A DNA stretch of 38,885 bases from Trebonia sp036501515 (GCA_036501515.1 DASYAD010000295.1:1-38885), one strand, 5' to 3'. Shown: positions 1 through 6,737, counted from the stretch's first letter. The notes: generated by a model not told the origin, from the letters alone. Numbers and translations: made by a program.

Positions 1-96
1 GTGCTGCTGTCCCTGTGGCTGCCAGGCGCCCAGCGCGCGCAGGCGCCGGCCGCCGGCGCCGCCCCGGACAAGCAAGCGGATCCCGTTAAGGCATAA
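1..96 (+). CDS. C-terminal end of an unidentified protein (partial)
   Basis: An open frame enters from the left edge and ends at TAA 94-96, giving 31 visible residues. The first part (LLSLWLPGA) is hydrophobic, like the end of a last transmembrane helix. The rest is a hydrophilic Ala/Pro/Gly tail with Asp and Lys (DKQADPVKA). Such tails are common at the C-terminus of MFS or other polytopic membrane proteins in actinomycetes, but the fragment is too short to assign. The 73-bp gap to the next gene gives no evidence of co-transcription. Confidence 0.5.
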   Translation: MLLSLWLPGAQRAQAPAAGAAPDKQADPVKA

Positions 97-169
97 CCAG
101 GGCGGCCGCGCCGGATCGGGTAGGACCGCTGACAACACACAGGCACGACCGAGCGGGGGAGAAGACGCA

Positions 170-1558
170 ATGGCCGCAGATGACTACGACGCCATCGTAA
201 TCGGGACTAGCCAGGGCGGCCGGTTCCTGCCGGCGGACCTCGCCAAGGCGGGTCAGCGGGTGGCGCTCGTCGAGCGTGACCAGCTCGGCGGCGTCTGCGT
301 CAACACCGGGTGCACGCCGACCAAGACGATGGTCGCCAGCGCGCGCCTCGCCTACCAGGCCCGCCGCGGCGCCGAATTCGGTGTCCGCACGGGTCCGGTC
401 TCGGTCGACCTGGCCGCGGTACGCGAGCGTAAGCGGGCCATGGTCGGCGGCGCCCGGGAGAACTACGCGAGCCGCCTGGCCCAGCAGGGGCTTGACCTCA
501 TCCAGGGCGAGGCCCGCTTCACCGGACCGAAGACCGTCGAGGTCGCCGTGGCAGGCGGCGGCACGCGGCAGGTCAGCGCGCCGGTGGTGGTCGTCGACGC
601 GGGCACCAGGTCCAGGCCGCTGGCGATCGAAGGCGCGGGCGACGTCCCAGTGCTCGATTCGACCTCCGTCATGGAGCTCGGCGAGCTGCCTGAGCACCTG
701 ATCATCGTCGGCGGCGGCTACATCGGGCTCGAGTTCGGGCAGATGTTCCGCCGGTTCGGCAGCGAGGTCACCATCATCCAGAGCGCCGCGCGGCTGATGA
801 TGATCGAGGACGAGGACGTGTCGGACGAGGTCGCCGCGATCTTGCGCGACGACGGAATCACGATCCTGACCTCCTCGCAGCCGGTCCGGGTCGAGCGGGC
901 CGGCGGCGGCCGGATCCGGGTCACCGTTAGGACTCCGGACAACGAGCGCCAGCTCGACGGCTCGCACCTGCTGTCGGCCATCGGCCGCGTCCCCAACACC
1001 GAGGCGCTGCGCCCCGAGGCGGCTGGCCTCCGCCTCGACGGCCGCGGCTTCATCGAGGTCGACGAGTACCTGGAGACCAGCGTTCCCGGCGTCTACGCGA
1101 TGGGGGACATCAAGGGCGGCCCGGCGTTCACCCACCTGTCGTACGACGACTACCGCGTTCTGCGGGCCAACCTCGTCCAGCACCGCAAAGTCAGCACGCG
1201 GGACCGGGTCGTCCCGTACACGGTGTTCATCGACCCGCAGCTCGGCCGCGCCGGCCTGACCGAACGGGAGGCCAGGGCCCAGGGACGCGACATCCGGGTG
1301 GCGAAGCTTCCGATGAACGCCGTCATCCGTGCCATCGAGACGGGGGAGACGCGCGGCTTCATGAAGGCCGTGGTCGATTCCGGTACCGGGCAGATCCTGG
1401 GCTGCGCCGCCCTGGGCGCCGAAGGCGGCGAGATCATGACAATGATCCAGGTGGCGATGCTCGGCAAGCTCACGTACAGCGCCATGGCCGACGCGATCTT
1501 CGCCCACCCGCTGCTGGCGGAAGGGCTCAACACCCTGTTCGCGCTGTTCGACGCGTAA
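170..1558 (+). CDS. FAD-dependent pyridine nucleotide-disulfide oxidoreductase (mercuric reductase/Lpd-like)
   Basis: The 462-residue product has the class I disulfide reductase layout. An N-terminal FAD fold (residues 5-40) carries an unusual Rossmann loop, GTSQGG rather than GxGxxG. The redox pair C43/C48 lies in CVNTGCTPTK. The NAD(P) fold has IIVGGGYIGLEFG near residue 180, the second FAD motif is VYAMGDIKGGPAF near 310, and the C-terminal dimerisation domain has the His-Glu pair H446/E451 (HPLLAE). Such enzymes move electrons from NAD(P)H through FAD to a disulfide or metal ion in the cytoplasm. The heavy-metal-associated domain and C-terminal cysteine pair of true MerA are absent, so a role in mercury reduction is unlikely. 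RclA-like or uncharacterised reductase activity fits better. The ATG start has a GGGGGAG Shine-Dalgarno sequence. No lipoamide-complex genes are adjacent. Confidence 0.88.
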   Translation: MAADDYDAIVIGTSQGGRFLPADLAKAGQRVALVERDQLGGVCVNTGCTPTKTMVASARLAYQARRGAEFGVRTGPVSVDLAAVRERKRAMVGGARENYASRLAQQGLDLIQGEARFTGPKTVEVAVAGGGTRQVSAPVVVVDAGTRSRPLAIEGAGDVPVLDSTSVMELGELPEHLIIVGGGYIGLEFGQMFRRFGSEVTIIQSAARLMMIEDEDVSDEVAAILRDDGITILTSSQPVRVERAGGGRIRVTVRTPDNERQLDGSHLLSAIGRVPNTEALRPEAAGLRLDGRGFIEVDEYLETSVPGVYAMGDIKGGPAFTHLSYDDYRVLRANLVQHRKVSTRDRVVPYTVFIDPQLGRAGLTEREARAQGRDIRVAKLPMNAVIRAIETGETRGFMKAVVDSGTGQILGCAALGAEGGEIMTMIQVAMLGKLTYSAMADAIFAHPLLAEGLNTLFALFDA

Positions 1559-1670
1559 CCGGCGGCCGGCGCGTAACAGAGCACCGGCAACCAGGAATTT
1601 CATACCGAACGGACGCTTGCTCAACGCCGCACCGCCGGGATTTCAGTGTAGGCGGGGCAAGCACGCGCGA

Positions 1671-1683
1671 CTACGAATCGTAG
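1671..1683. promoter_or_regulatory. 13-bp palindrome upstream of a membrane protein operon
   Basis: The arms CTACGA and TCGTAG flank a single A, just 13 bp before the GTG start at 1697. With its flanks it reads roughly ACTAC-N5-GTAGT, reminiscent of BlaI/CopY-family operators. No BlaI gene is in the window, so the cognate factor is unknown. The nearby AT-rich TAGCATAAA could be a -10 region or short leader. Confidence 0.4.
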
Positions 1684-1696
1684 TAGCATAAAACCC

Positions 1697-2062
1697 GTGA
1701 ACGGTGCCGTGCCCACGACGATCATCGTGGTCGGCCTGGCGCTGGCCGGCTACTCCCTGCTCATGACCGCCCTCAACCGGCGCATGGGCGGTGTGCTGCT
1801 GGCCTGGCTGCTCGTCCTCGAGATCCTGCTGCTCGTCCTGGTCGGGATGATCATCGCCAAGCTGGCCGGCGGCGGGCGCCCGGCCAGCCTGCCCACGCTC
1901 ATCGGCTACCTGATCGCGACACCGCTCATTCCGCTGGTAGCGGGGTTCTGGGGCGCGGTCGAACGGTCACGGTGGGGCCCGGCCGTCATCGCCGTGGCCG
2001 GGCTGGCCGCGGCCGTGCTCATGGTGCGGCTGCATGAGATCTGGGCGGTCATTCATGTCTGA
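1697..2062 (+). CDS. small four-helix integral membrane protein of unknown function
   Basis: This 121-residue protein is almost entirely hydrophobic. Four transmembrane helices can be drawn: about residues 5-26, 32-58, 66-90 and 97-115. Short basic loops follow helix 1 (LNRRMGG) and helix 3 (ERSRWGP). No catalytic motif or signal-peptide cleavage site is visible. The GTG start lies directly after a 13-bp palindrome and an AT-rich stretch, so the mRNA leader is probably very short. Its stop codon overlaps the start of the next membrane-protein gene by 8 bp, so the two are very likely co-transcribed and may interact. I do not recognise the family beyond a conserved actinobacterial membrane protein type. 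Confidence 0.72.
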   Translation: MNGAVPTTIIVVGLALAGYSLLMTALNRRMGGVLLAWLLVLEILLLVLVGMIIAKLAGGGRPASLPTLIGYLIATPLIPLVAGFWGAVERSRWGPAVIAVAGLAAAVLMVRLHEIWAVIHV

Positions 2063-2567
2063 GCCGGTGACATCGACTGAGGGGGCGACAACGCCCGAGA
2101 CCGCGGCGCCCGCCGAGACCGCGGTGCAAGCCGAGACCGCGGGCTCGACCAGGACCGGCCCTGGCCGGCTGCTCACCGCGGTCTACGCCCTGTTCGCGCT
2201 GTCGGCTTCGGCCAGGGCCGGGGTGCAGATCGCGACGGAGTTCAGCCACGCCCCGGTCGCCTACGTGCTGTCGGCCATCGCGGCCGCGTTCTACATCGTC
2301 GCCTCGGTCACGCTGGTGGCAGGCGGCCCGGCCGCCCGCCGGATCGCCGTCCTGTCGTGCTCGGTCGAGCTGGCGGGCGTCCTGGCCGTCGGCACCTGGA
2401 GCATTGTCGACAAGGCAACGTTCCCCGACGCCACCGTGTGGTCAGGCTACGGCAGCGGCTACGGCTTCGTGCCGCTCGTACTGCCCGTCCTCGGCCTGCT
2501 CTGGCTGCGCCGCTGGAGGCGGCGGGCCGCGAGGGCCGAACGGCCGGCGAACAGCGCCGTCAGCTGA
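2055..2567 (+). CDS. four-helix integral membrane protein with repetitive N-terminal tail
   Basis: I prefer the ATG at 2055 (MSEPVTSTEG; 170 residues), which overlaps the upstream gene by 8 bp. An in-frame ATG at 2034 lies deeper inside that gene. The first 35 residues form a hydrophilic Thr/Ala/Glu tail built on three six-residue repeats of the type xETAxx. Four hydrophobic segments follow: LLTAVYALFALSASARAGV, APVAYVLSAIAAAFYIVASV, RIAVLSCSVELAGVLAVGTW and a final FVPLVLPVLGLLWLRRW with a basic end. This arrangement resembles conserved actinobacterial integral membrane proteins of unknown function. No enzymatic motif is seen. The last 8 bp overlap the end of the convergent SnoaL-like gene, leaving no room for a separate terminator. 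Confidence 0.75.
   Translation: MSEPVTSTEGATTPETAAPAETAVQAETAGSTRTGPGRLLTAVYALFALSASARAGVQIATEFSHAPVAYVLSAIAAAFYIVASVTLVAGGPAARRIAVLSCSVELAGVLAVGTWSIVDKATFPDATVWSGYGSGYGFVPLVLPVLGLLWLRRWRRRAARAERPANSAVS
2095..2142 (+). repeat. three 12-bp direct repeats at an 18-bp period inside a coding region
   Basis: The unit CCGAGACCGCGG occurs at 2095-2106, 2113-2124 and 2131-2142, exactly 18 bp apart. It encodes the xETAxx hexapeptide repeats in the N-terminal tail of the membrane protein starting at 2055. The exact period keeps the frame, so slippage would change tail length by six residues at a time. Confidence 0.8.
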
Positions 2568-2889
2568 TCCGCAGCGCCGCGATGTGCCCGTCCCGCAGCT
2601 CAAAGCTCATCGGGCCATTCCCGTTGAAGCCGTCGCCCGTGACCTTCAGGGTGACGACGTAGCGGTCAGGCGCGTCGCCGGCCTCGGCGCTGACGAACTC
2701 GAAGTGCGCCCGTACGCCGATGTTGTCGGTCTTGTCCCATGAGCGCACCCCGTCGCGGCCGTGGAACTCGCGGCCCCGGTCATTCAGGTAGGCGTCGTCC
2801 GTGAACGCCGCCGCGAACGCGTCGGAGTCCGCCTGATTGGTTGCCTGAATAAAGCGCGCGATCGTGGCCGGCAGCTGGTCCTCCGTCAT
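2560..2889 (-). CDS. SnoaL-like / NTF2-like family protein
   Basis: This 109-residue protein matches the small alpha+beta NTF2-like (SnoaL) fold. It starts with a helix (LPATIARFIQATNQADSDAFAAAFTDDAYLNDRGREF) that ends in the family-typical acidic turn. Next comes a GRDGVRSW segment, then beta strands (HFEFVSAEAG, RYVVTLKVTGDGFNG, PMSFELRDGHIAALRI). Members are cytoplasmic cone-shaped proteins acting as isomerases, dehydratases or ligand binders; the substrate cannot be predicted. The ATG is preceded by AGGAGA on the minus strand. A RidA-like N-terminal remnant lies 27 bp upstream on the same strand. The 3' end overlaps the convergent membrane protein gene by 8 bp. Confidence 0.82.
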   Translation of the reverse strand: MTEDQLPATIARFIQATNQADSDAFAAAFTDDAYLNDRGREFHGRDGVRSWDKTDNIGVRAHFEFVSAEAGDAPDRYVVTLKVTGDGFNGNGPMSFELRDGHIAALRIS

Positions 2890-2915
2890 CGTGCTTCTCC
2901 TTTCTCCGCGGTTTC

Positions 2916-3020
2916 CTAAGCGCCAGCGGTGAAGACCGCACCCGCACCGCGAGCGATGGCGGCGTATGCGTAGGGGGCACCGTCGAAAAGCCGCGGGCTG
3001 CGAATGAGCGTGACGTCCAT
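2916..3020 (-). pseudogene. remnant of a RidA-family (YjgF/UK114) gene, N-terminal 34 residues only
   Basis: From ATG 3020-3018 the frame encodes 34 residues beginning MDVTLIRSPRLFDGAP and including YAYAAIARGAGAVFTAGA, ending at TAG 2916-2918. This looks like the N-terminus of actinobacterial RidA-family enamine/imine deaminases, which continue from VFTAGA into CPL and about 90 more residues. Here the frame stops right after TAGA and the SnoaL-like gene follows 27 bp on, so nearly all of the enzyme, including the active-site arginine region, is gone. No Shine-Dalgarno sequence precedes the ATG. It could also be a short chance ORF, but the ordered match favours a deletion remnant. Confidence 0.5.
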
Positions 3021-3112
3021 GGTGCCTATTCTCGCCGCGGCGCTCACCGCCTGGTCGTGCTGCCGGTCACCGGACCGGCCGGCCCGGTACCGGCTTTCTA
3101 ACGCGGCAGCTC

Positions 3113-3159
3113 CGGCCGCCCGCCCGTCCGCCCGTCCGTCCGGCCGCCCGGCCGCCCGG
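3113..3159. repeat. low-complexity C/G-rich tetranucleotide-like repeat
   Basis: About 47 bp consist of variants of CCGC, CCGT and CCGG words in tandem (for example CGCCCGTC followed by CGCCCGTC). The tract lies directly downstream of the stop codon of the MmyB-type regulator and before the RidA remnant. It could form structured RNA at the transcript end or simply reflect slippage. Between it and position 3020 I see no gene. Confidence 0.6.
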
Positions 3160-3942
3160 TCATCCGGGTGGCAGGGCGGCACGGTCGTGGCCGGCCAGGA
3201 TCGCGGCGGTGGCCTGGTCGGCCGGCAGAAAGGCTTCAAGCTTCAGTTCGGAGATCGTCACGTCGACTGCCGTCGCGAACGTGGTGACGGTGGTCATGAG
3301 CCGCAGCTCGCCCGCGGTCGTGCGCAACTGGAGCGGGACCGCGAAACCGAGGTGGCCGGCCGGCAGGGCGGCCTCGGGAACGTAGCTCTCCAGCTCGGCG
3401 TGCAGGCGGATGAGCTCATCGTCGGGGGTGCGCCGGATCTCGGCCGCGATACCCGCGAGGACGTGACGCGCCCACTCGGCGAAGTTCGCGATGCGCGGCG
3501 CCATGCCCCCGGGATGCAGCGCGAGCCGGTAGGCGTTCGCGGCCGGCCCGGCCAGCTCGGGCGCCGCGCCCTCGGTCAGCACCCCGAACGCGCGGTTGAC
3601 GGCGACCAGGCCGCCGTGCCGGTCGACGACGATAGCCGGGTAGGGCAGGTGTGCGGCCAGCACGTGCCGCAGCGCCTCGTGCACCGGGGCCAGCGCCGGG
3701 TCATCAAGCGGGGTCTGCGGGTAGGCGGGCGCGAACCCGGCCGAGAGCAAGAGGATATTGCGTTCCCGCAGCGGCAGGTCCAGCGACTCCGCCAGGCGTA
3801 CGACCATCTCCCGGCCCGGCTCGGACCGGCCGCTTTCCAGGAAGCTGACATGCCGCTGGGTGGTGCCCGCACGCACTGACAGTTCGAGCTGGCTGACGCG
3901 GCGACGGGTGCGCCGTTCGCGGAGCGCCTCGGGGAAGTTCAC
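3160..3942 (-). CDS. MmyB-like helix-turn-helix transcriptional regulator
   Basis: Read from the GTG at 3942 (VNFPEALRERRTRRRVSQ), the protein has 260 residues. Residues 5-65 form an XRE-type helix-turn-helix domain (RVSQLELSVRAGTTQRHVS, then FLESGRSEPG), followed by LAESLDLPLRERNILLLSAGFAPAY. The rest matches the MmyB-like ligand-binding domain with its PAS-like core (AIVVDRHGGLVAVNRAF) and ELESYVPE region. Such proteins are cytoplasmic regulators that often control the divergent gene, here a luciferase-like oxidoreductase starting 87 bp away. The frame is open far upstream, into the divergent gene. The GTG is preferred because the family begins a few residues before the HTH and this keeps the intergenic promoter free. 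A 6-4-6 inverted repeat at 3978-3993 is a candidate operator. Confidence 0.85.
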   Translation of the reverse strand: MNFPEALRERRTRRRVSQLELSVRAGTTQRHVSFLESGRSEPGREMVVRLAESLDLPLRERNILLLSAGFAPAYPQTPLDDPALAPVHEALRHVLAAHLPYPAIVVDRHGGLVAVNRAFGVLTEGAAPELAGPAANAYRLALHPGGMAPRIANFAEWARHVLAGIAAEIRRTPDDELIRLHAELESYVPEAALPAGHLGFAVPLQLRTTAGELRLMTTVTTFATAVDVTISELKLEAFLPADQATAAILAGHDRAALPPG

Positions 3943-3977
3943 CGTCCCATTTGTAGCCCGCGCAGTCCGCACCGGCC

Positions 3978-3993
3978 ATTCCCGCCAGGGAAT
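3978..3993. promoter_or_regulatory. inverted repeat in the divergent promoter region (candidate MmyB-type operator)
   Basis: ATTCCC and GGGAAT are perfect 6-bp arms separated by GCCA. The site lies midway in the 87-bp gap between the MmyB-type regulator (minus) and the luciferase-like oxidoreductase (plus). It is the only clear dyad there, consistent with the regulator controlling itself and its neighbour. Confidence 0.45.
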
Positions 3994-4029
3994 TGCCGCT
4001 AGCCAAGCCGGAGCGGCACGATACGGCGC

Positions 4030-4998
4030 ATGGACGACAAGACCCGCATCGGCGTGCTGCTGCCGATTGGAAAGGCCCAGTGGGGCGAAGGAACAGATCC
4101 CCGTGAACTCGTCGGCTTCGCGGCCGACGCCGAGAGCGCCGGCTATGACTCCCTGTGGGTGAACGACTCCCTGCTCAGCCCCCGCATCGAGGCGCTGACC
4201 ATGCTGGCCGCCGTGGCGCCGGCGACCAGGCACGTGACGCTCGGCACGGCGGCGCTCCTGCCCGTGCTGCGCCGGCCGGTGCAAGCCGCGCAGACGCTCG
4301 CTTCCATCGACCTGCTGTCAGGCGGCCGGCTGACGGTGGCGGTGGGGGCGGGTTTTCCCGGCCGGTTCGGCAAGCCGCTGCATGCGCTGTCCGAGGTTCC
4401 CTGGGACCGCCGGTTCACCCGCCTTGACGAGACGATCGCCTTGTGGCGGCGGCTGTGGACCAGTTCCGGTCCCACGTCCTTCCACGGCGAGGTGCTCCAC
4501 TTCGATGACATTCCGCTGGCCACGCCGCCGAGCAGGCCGGGCGGCCCGCCGGTCTGGCTCGGCGGCGCTTCGCCCGCGGCCCTGGCCCGCACGGGGCGCC
4601 TGTACGACGGATGGCTGCCTTACCCGCCCGATCCGGCCGACTACGAGAGCGGCCTGAAGCAGGTGCGGCAGGCGGCGGAAGCCGCCGGACGTCCGCCCGC
4701 CGCGGTGACGCCCGCCCTGTTCGTGTCCGTGCTGATCGCCGGCGACGCGGACGGCGGACGCCGGGCCCTGGAGGCGTACAGCAAGACGAACTACGGGCTG
4801 CCGCTTGAGCAGCTGGAGACCATCCAGGTGCTGGTCGCGGGCCCGCCGGAGGTAGTGGCAGCGAAGCTCCAGGCCTACATCGCGGCCGGCGCGAGGCACC
4901 TGGTGTGCCGGATCGCCGCACCTGACCTGGAGTCGCAACGGGCGCAGCTGGCTCAGATCGCCGCCCTTTTCCCGCTGCTTCGCGCACAGGCGGGATGA
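4030..4998 (+). CDS. LLM class flavin- or F420-dependent oxidoreductase
   Basis: The 322-residue product has the luciferase-like monooxygenase TIM-barrel pattern. An N-terminal strand is followed by FAADAESAGYDSLWVNDSLL, the VTLGTAALLPVLRRPVQAAQTLASIDLLSGGRLTVAVGAG core (residues 75-112), PPVWLGGASPAALARTGRLYDGWLPY (residues 175-200) and a C-terminal VLVAGPPEVVAAKLQAYIAAGARHLV segment. Family members use reduced FMN or F420 to oxidise or reduce organic substrates in the cytoplasm. Cofactor choice cannot be settled by eye. The ATG at 4030 is the first in frame and lies divergent from the MmyB-type regulator, probably its controller. A small ORF follows 28 bp downstream and may be in the same transcript. 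Confidence 0.86.
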   Translation: MDDKTRIGVLLPIGKAQWGEGTDPRELVGFAADAESAGYDSLWVNDSLLSPRIEALTMLAAVAPATRHVTLGTAALLPVLRRPVQAAQTLASIDLLSGGRLTVAVGAGFPGRFGKPLHALSEVPWDRRFTRLDETIALWRRLWTSSGPTSFHGEVLHFDDIPLATPPSRPGGPPVWLGGASPAALARTGRLYDGWLPYPPDPADYESGLKQVRQAAEAAGRPPAAVTPALFVSVLIAGDADGGRRALEAYSKTNYGLPLEQLETIQVLVAGPPEVVAAKLQAYIAAGARHLVCRIAAPDLESQRAQLAQIAALFPLLRAQAG

Positions 4999-5026
4999 AG
5001 TACCTGGCCAGGGGTAGTGGCGGCCT

Positions 5027-5230
5027 ATGGCTGATACTGACACCGGCCGCCGCGAGGCAGCGGCCGAGCTCCGGATTACCCGCGTCAAGGCACTCAGCGA
5101 GCACGACCTCGTCGGGGTCGTCACCTACCTGCTTGCCAGGTACCCGGACACGTTCCCGCCGCTGCTCGACGAGGCGCTCAGCGCGGTGAGCCCGAAGCAG
5201 AGCGCCCCCGACGCCGGGGGGAGCGAGTGA
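5027..5230 (+). CDS. small hypothetical protein (67 aa)
   Basis: The frame starts at ATG 5027, with AGGGG about 12 bp upstream, and encodes a charged, soluble 67-residue protein. It has a predicted helical core (LRITRVKALSEHDLVGVVTYLLARYPDTFPPLLDEALSAV) and a Ser/Pro/Gly-rich tail. Third-position GC matches the neighbours, which supports real coding. Gene order suggests co-transcription with the luciferase-like oxidoreductase, but I recognise no family and propose no function. Overlapping frames on the same stretch look like shadows. Confidence 0.55.
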   Translation: MADTDTGRREAAAELRITRVKALSEHDLVGVVTYLLARYPDTFPPLLDEALSAVSPKQSAPDAGGSE

Positions 5231-5262
5231 GCCGCCCGGGTCCCCGCATGCGCTGAAGGACC

Positions 5263-5285
5263 GGCCGCTCCGCCGCCGGGCGGCC
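5263..5285 (+). terminator. possible transcription terminator
   Basis: GGCCGC (5263-5268) pairs with GCGGCC (5280-5285) around a GC-rich loop and is followed by TCTTTC. It lies 33 bp after the small ORF at 5027-5230. The stem is short and the T-run interrupted, so this is a weak call. Confidence 0.35.
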
Positions 5286-5357
5286 TCTTTCGCGTGCTCG
5301 CGCCGGCGCCCCGACAGGGCCGGCCCGCCCGCTGCCGTAGGCCAGGGGCCGGGAACA

Positions 5358-5404
5358 GCCGCCGACTATAGTTTGTTGCGCTAACGAACTAATAAGTCGG
5401 CGGC
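5358..5404. promoter_or_regulatory. nested inverted repeat upstream of the MFS exporter
   Basis: An inner dyad pairs TAGTTTGTT (5369-5377) with AACGAACTA (5383-5391), 8 of 9 matches across a GCGCT centre. A perfect 10-bp outer pair, GCCGCCGACT (5358-5367) and AGTCGGCGGC (5395-5404), encloses it. The -10-like TATAGT (5367-5372) sits at the left edge of the inner dyad. A TetR- or MarR-type repressor site is the likely meaning. The outer pair could also fold as an RNA hairpin ahead of the TTG start at 5420. Confidence 0.55.
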
Positions 5405-5419
5405 CGTGGGGATGAGAGC

Positions 5420-6706
5420 TTGAAGAGCAGGGCTGTAGCGGTCTGGAGAAGGACCTTTTCGTCACTGAAAGTCCCGAACTACCGGCTGTACTTCGCCGGC
5501 CAGTCGATTTCGCTGGCCGGGACCTGGATGCAGATGACGGCGCAGTCCTGGCTCGTGCTGACCCTCACCCACTCCAGCGCCGACCTCGGGCTCGCGGTGG
5601 CACTGCAGGCTCTCCCTGTCCTGCTCCTTGGTCCTTACGGCGGGGTCATCGCCGACCGGGTGGACAAGCGGCGGCTGATGATCGCGCTGCAGATCGTCAT
5701 GGGCTTCCAGGCATTGGCGCTCGGGCTGCTTGTCGTGTTCGGCTCGCCCCGCTTCTGGGAGATCTGCGCGCTGGCCGTGGTCCTCGGCCTGAACAACGCC
5801 TTCGAGAACTCGGCCCGGCAGGCCTTCGTCAGGGAAATGGTCGGCAAGGACGAGCTGCGCAACGCCATCACGCTGAACTCGGTGACGGTGAACGCCGCCC
5901 GGGCCGTGGGGCCCGCCATCGGCGGGGTGCTCATCGCGACGGCCGGCATCGGGACCTGCTTCCTCGTCAACGCGGCCAGTTTCGCGGCCGTCGTGTCCTC
6001 CCTGCTGATGATGGACCGCTCCGCCCTGCGGCCAAGTCCGCCGTCCGGGCGGGCGAAGGGGCAGCTGCGCGAAGGCTTCAGGTACGCGGCCCGCACTCCG
6101 ACCATCGCGATTCCGCTCGCGATGATGGCCCTGGTCGGGCTGCTCGCGTACGAGTTCGCGGTCTCGCTCCCGGTCCTGGCCGAACGGTCCTTCCACGGCG
6201 GCGCGGAGGCCTACGGCTTCATGACCGCGGCGATGGGCATCGGCGCGGTCATCGGCGGGCTGTTCACCGCCGCCCGCGGCCGGACCGGGCTACGGCCGAT
6301 GATCATCGCGTCGCTTGGCTTCGGAGCGGCCATCCTGGTCTGCGCGTTTTCGCCGTTCCTGGGCCTGGCTTACGCGGCGCTGCTGTTCGTGGGCTGGGCG
6401 AGCGTCTCGTTCATCGCGATCGGCAACTCCACGATTCAGCTCAGCGCCGAGCCGAGCATGCGCGGCCGGGTGATCGCACTCTGGCAGGTCGCGTTCCAGG
6501 GCACGACGCCAGCGGGCGGCCCGGCGATCGGCTGGATCATCGCGCTGACCGACCCGCGCGTCGGCCTCGCGGTGGGCGGCGTCTCCTGTTTCGCGGCCGC
6601 GCTCGGCGGCGCCGCCCTCGCCAGGCGTTACCGCCGCGCCCGGCCGCCGCGCACGGTGCAGGTCGAGAGCCGCGCTTCGGCTGCTCCCGTTCCGGCTGAG
6701 GTGTAG
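5420..6706 (+). CDS. MFS transporter, EntS/MFS_3-type exporter
   Basis: The 428-residue protein has the N-terminal signature of the MFS_3 (EntS-like) group (NYRLYFAGQSISLAGTWMQ, then QSWLVL), and about 12 hydrophobic segments can be drawn. Motif A follows helix 2 (GGVIADRVDKRRLM). A long central loop with Pro/Ser/Arg lies between helices 6 and 7, and the C-terminus is a basic, Ala-rich cytoplasmic tail. Relatives export siderophores, macrolides or other small molecules by proton antiport; substrate unknown. Translation most likely starts at TTG 5420, preceded by GGGGATGAGAG, because the earlier in-region ATG (5412) and GTG run at once into a stop. A nested palindrome lies just upstream. A partial iron-box-like sequence overlaps the stop codon. 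Confidence 0.87.
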   Translation: MKSRAVAVWRRTFSSLKVPNYRLYFAGQSISLAGTWMQMTAQSWLVLTLTHSSADLGLAVALQALPVLLLGPYGGVIADRVDKRRLMIALQIVMGFQALALGLLVVFGSPRFWEICALAVVLGLNNAFENSARQAFVREMVGKDELRNAITLNSVTVNAARAVGPAIGGVLIATAGIGTCFLVNAASFAAVVSSLLMMDRSALRPSPPSGRAKGQLREGFRYAARTPTIAIPLAMMALVGLLAYEFAVSLPVLAERSFHGGAEAYGFMTAAMGIGAVIGGLFTAARGRTGLRPMIIASLGFGAAILVCAFSPFLGLAYAALLFVGWASVSFIAIGNSTIQLSAEPSMRGRVIALWQVAFQGTTPAGGPAIGWIIALTDPRVGLAVGGVSCFAAALGGAALARRYRRARPPRTVQVESRASAAPVPAEV

Positions 6707-6721
6707 CCTCACCTAAGAGCG

Positions 6722-6737
6722 CTGCAATCGTTTGCAG
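6722..6737. promoter_or_regulatory. perfect 6-4-6 palindrome resembling a LacI-family operator
   Basis: CTGCAA and TTGCAG flank TCGT, giving the pattern TGCAAnCGnTTGCA with a central CG, as is typical of LacI/GalR-family operators. It lies 51 bp before the aldehyde dehydrogenase start at 6789. No LacI-type gene is within the window. Confidence 0.45.

Noticed and set aside
170..1558. Mercuric reductase (MerA) with a mer operon
   Set aside because: There is no metal-binding N-terminal domain, no C-terminal cysteine pair, and no merR, merT or merP nearby.
86..1624. 512-residue open frame on the minus strand
   Set aside because: It is the antisense shadow of the FAD oxidoreductase gene, rich in Arg/Asp/His/Gly with no domain; GC-rich codons keep this frame open.
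1614..1662. GCTTGC / GCAAGC inverted repeat between the oxidoreductase and the membrane operon
   Set aside because: The 6-bp arms are about 37 bp apart with no T-run or promoter context; expected by chance in such GC-rich DNA.
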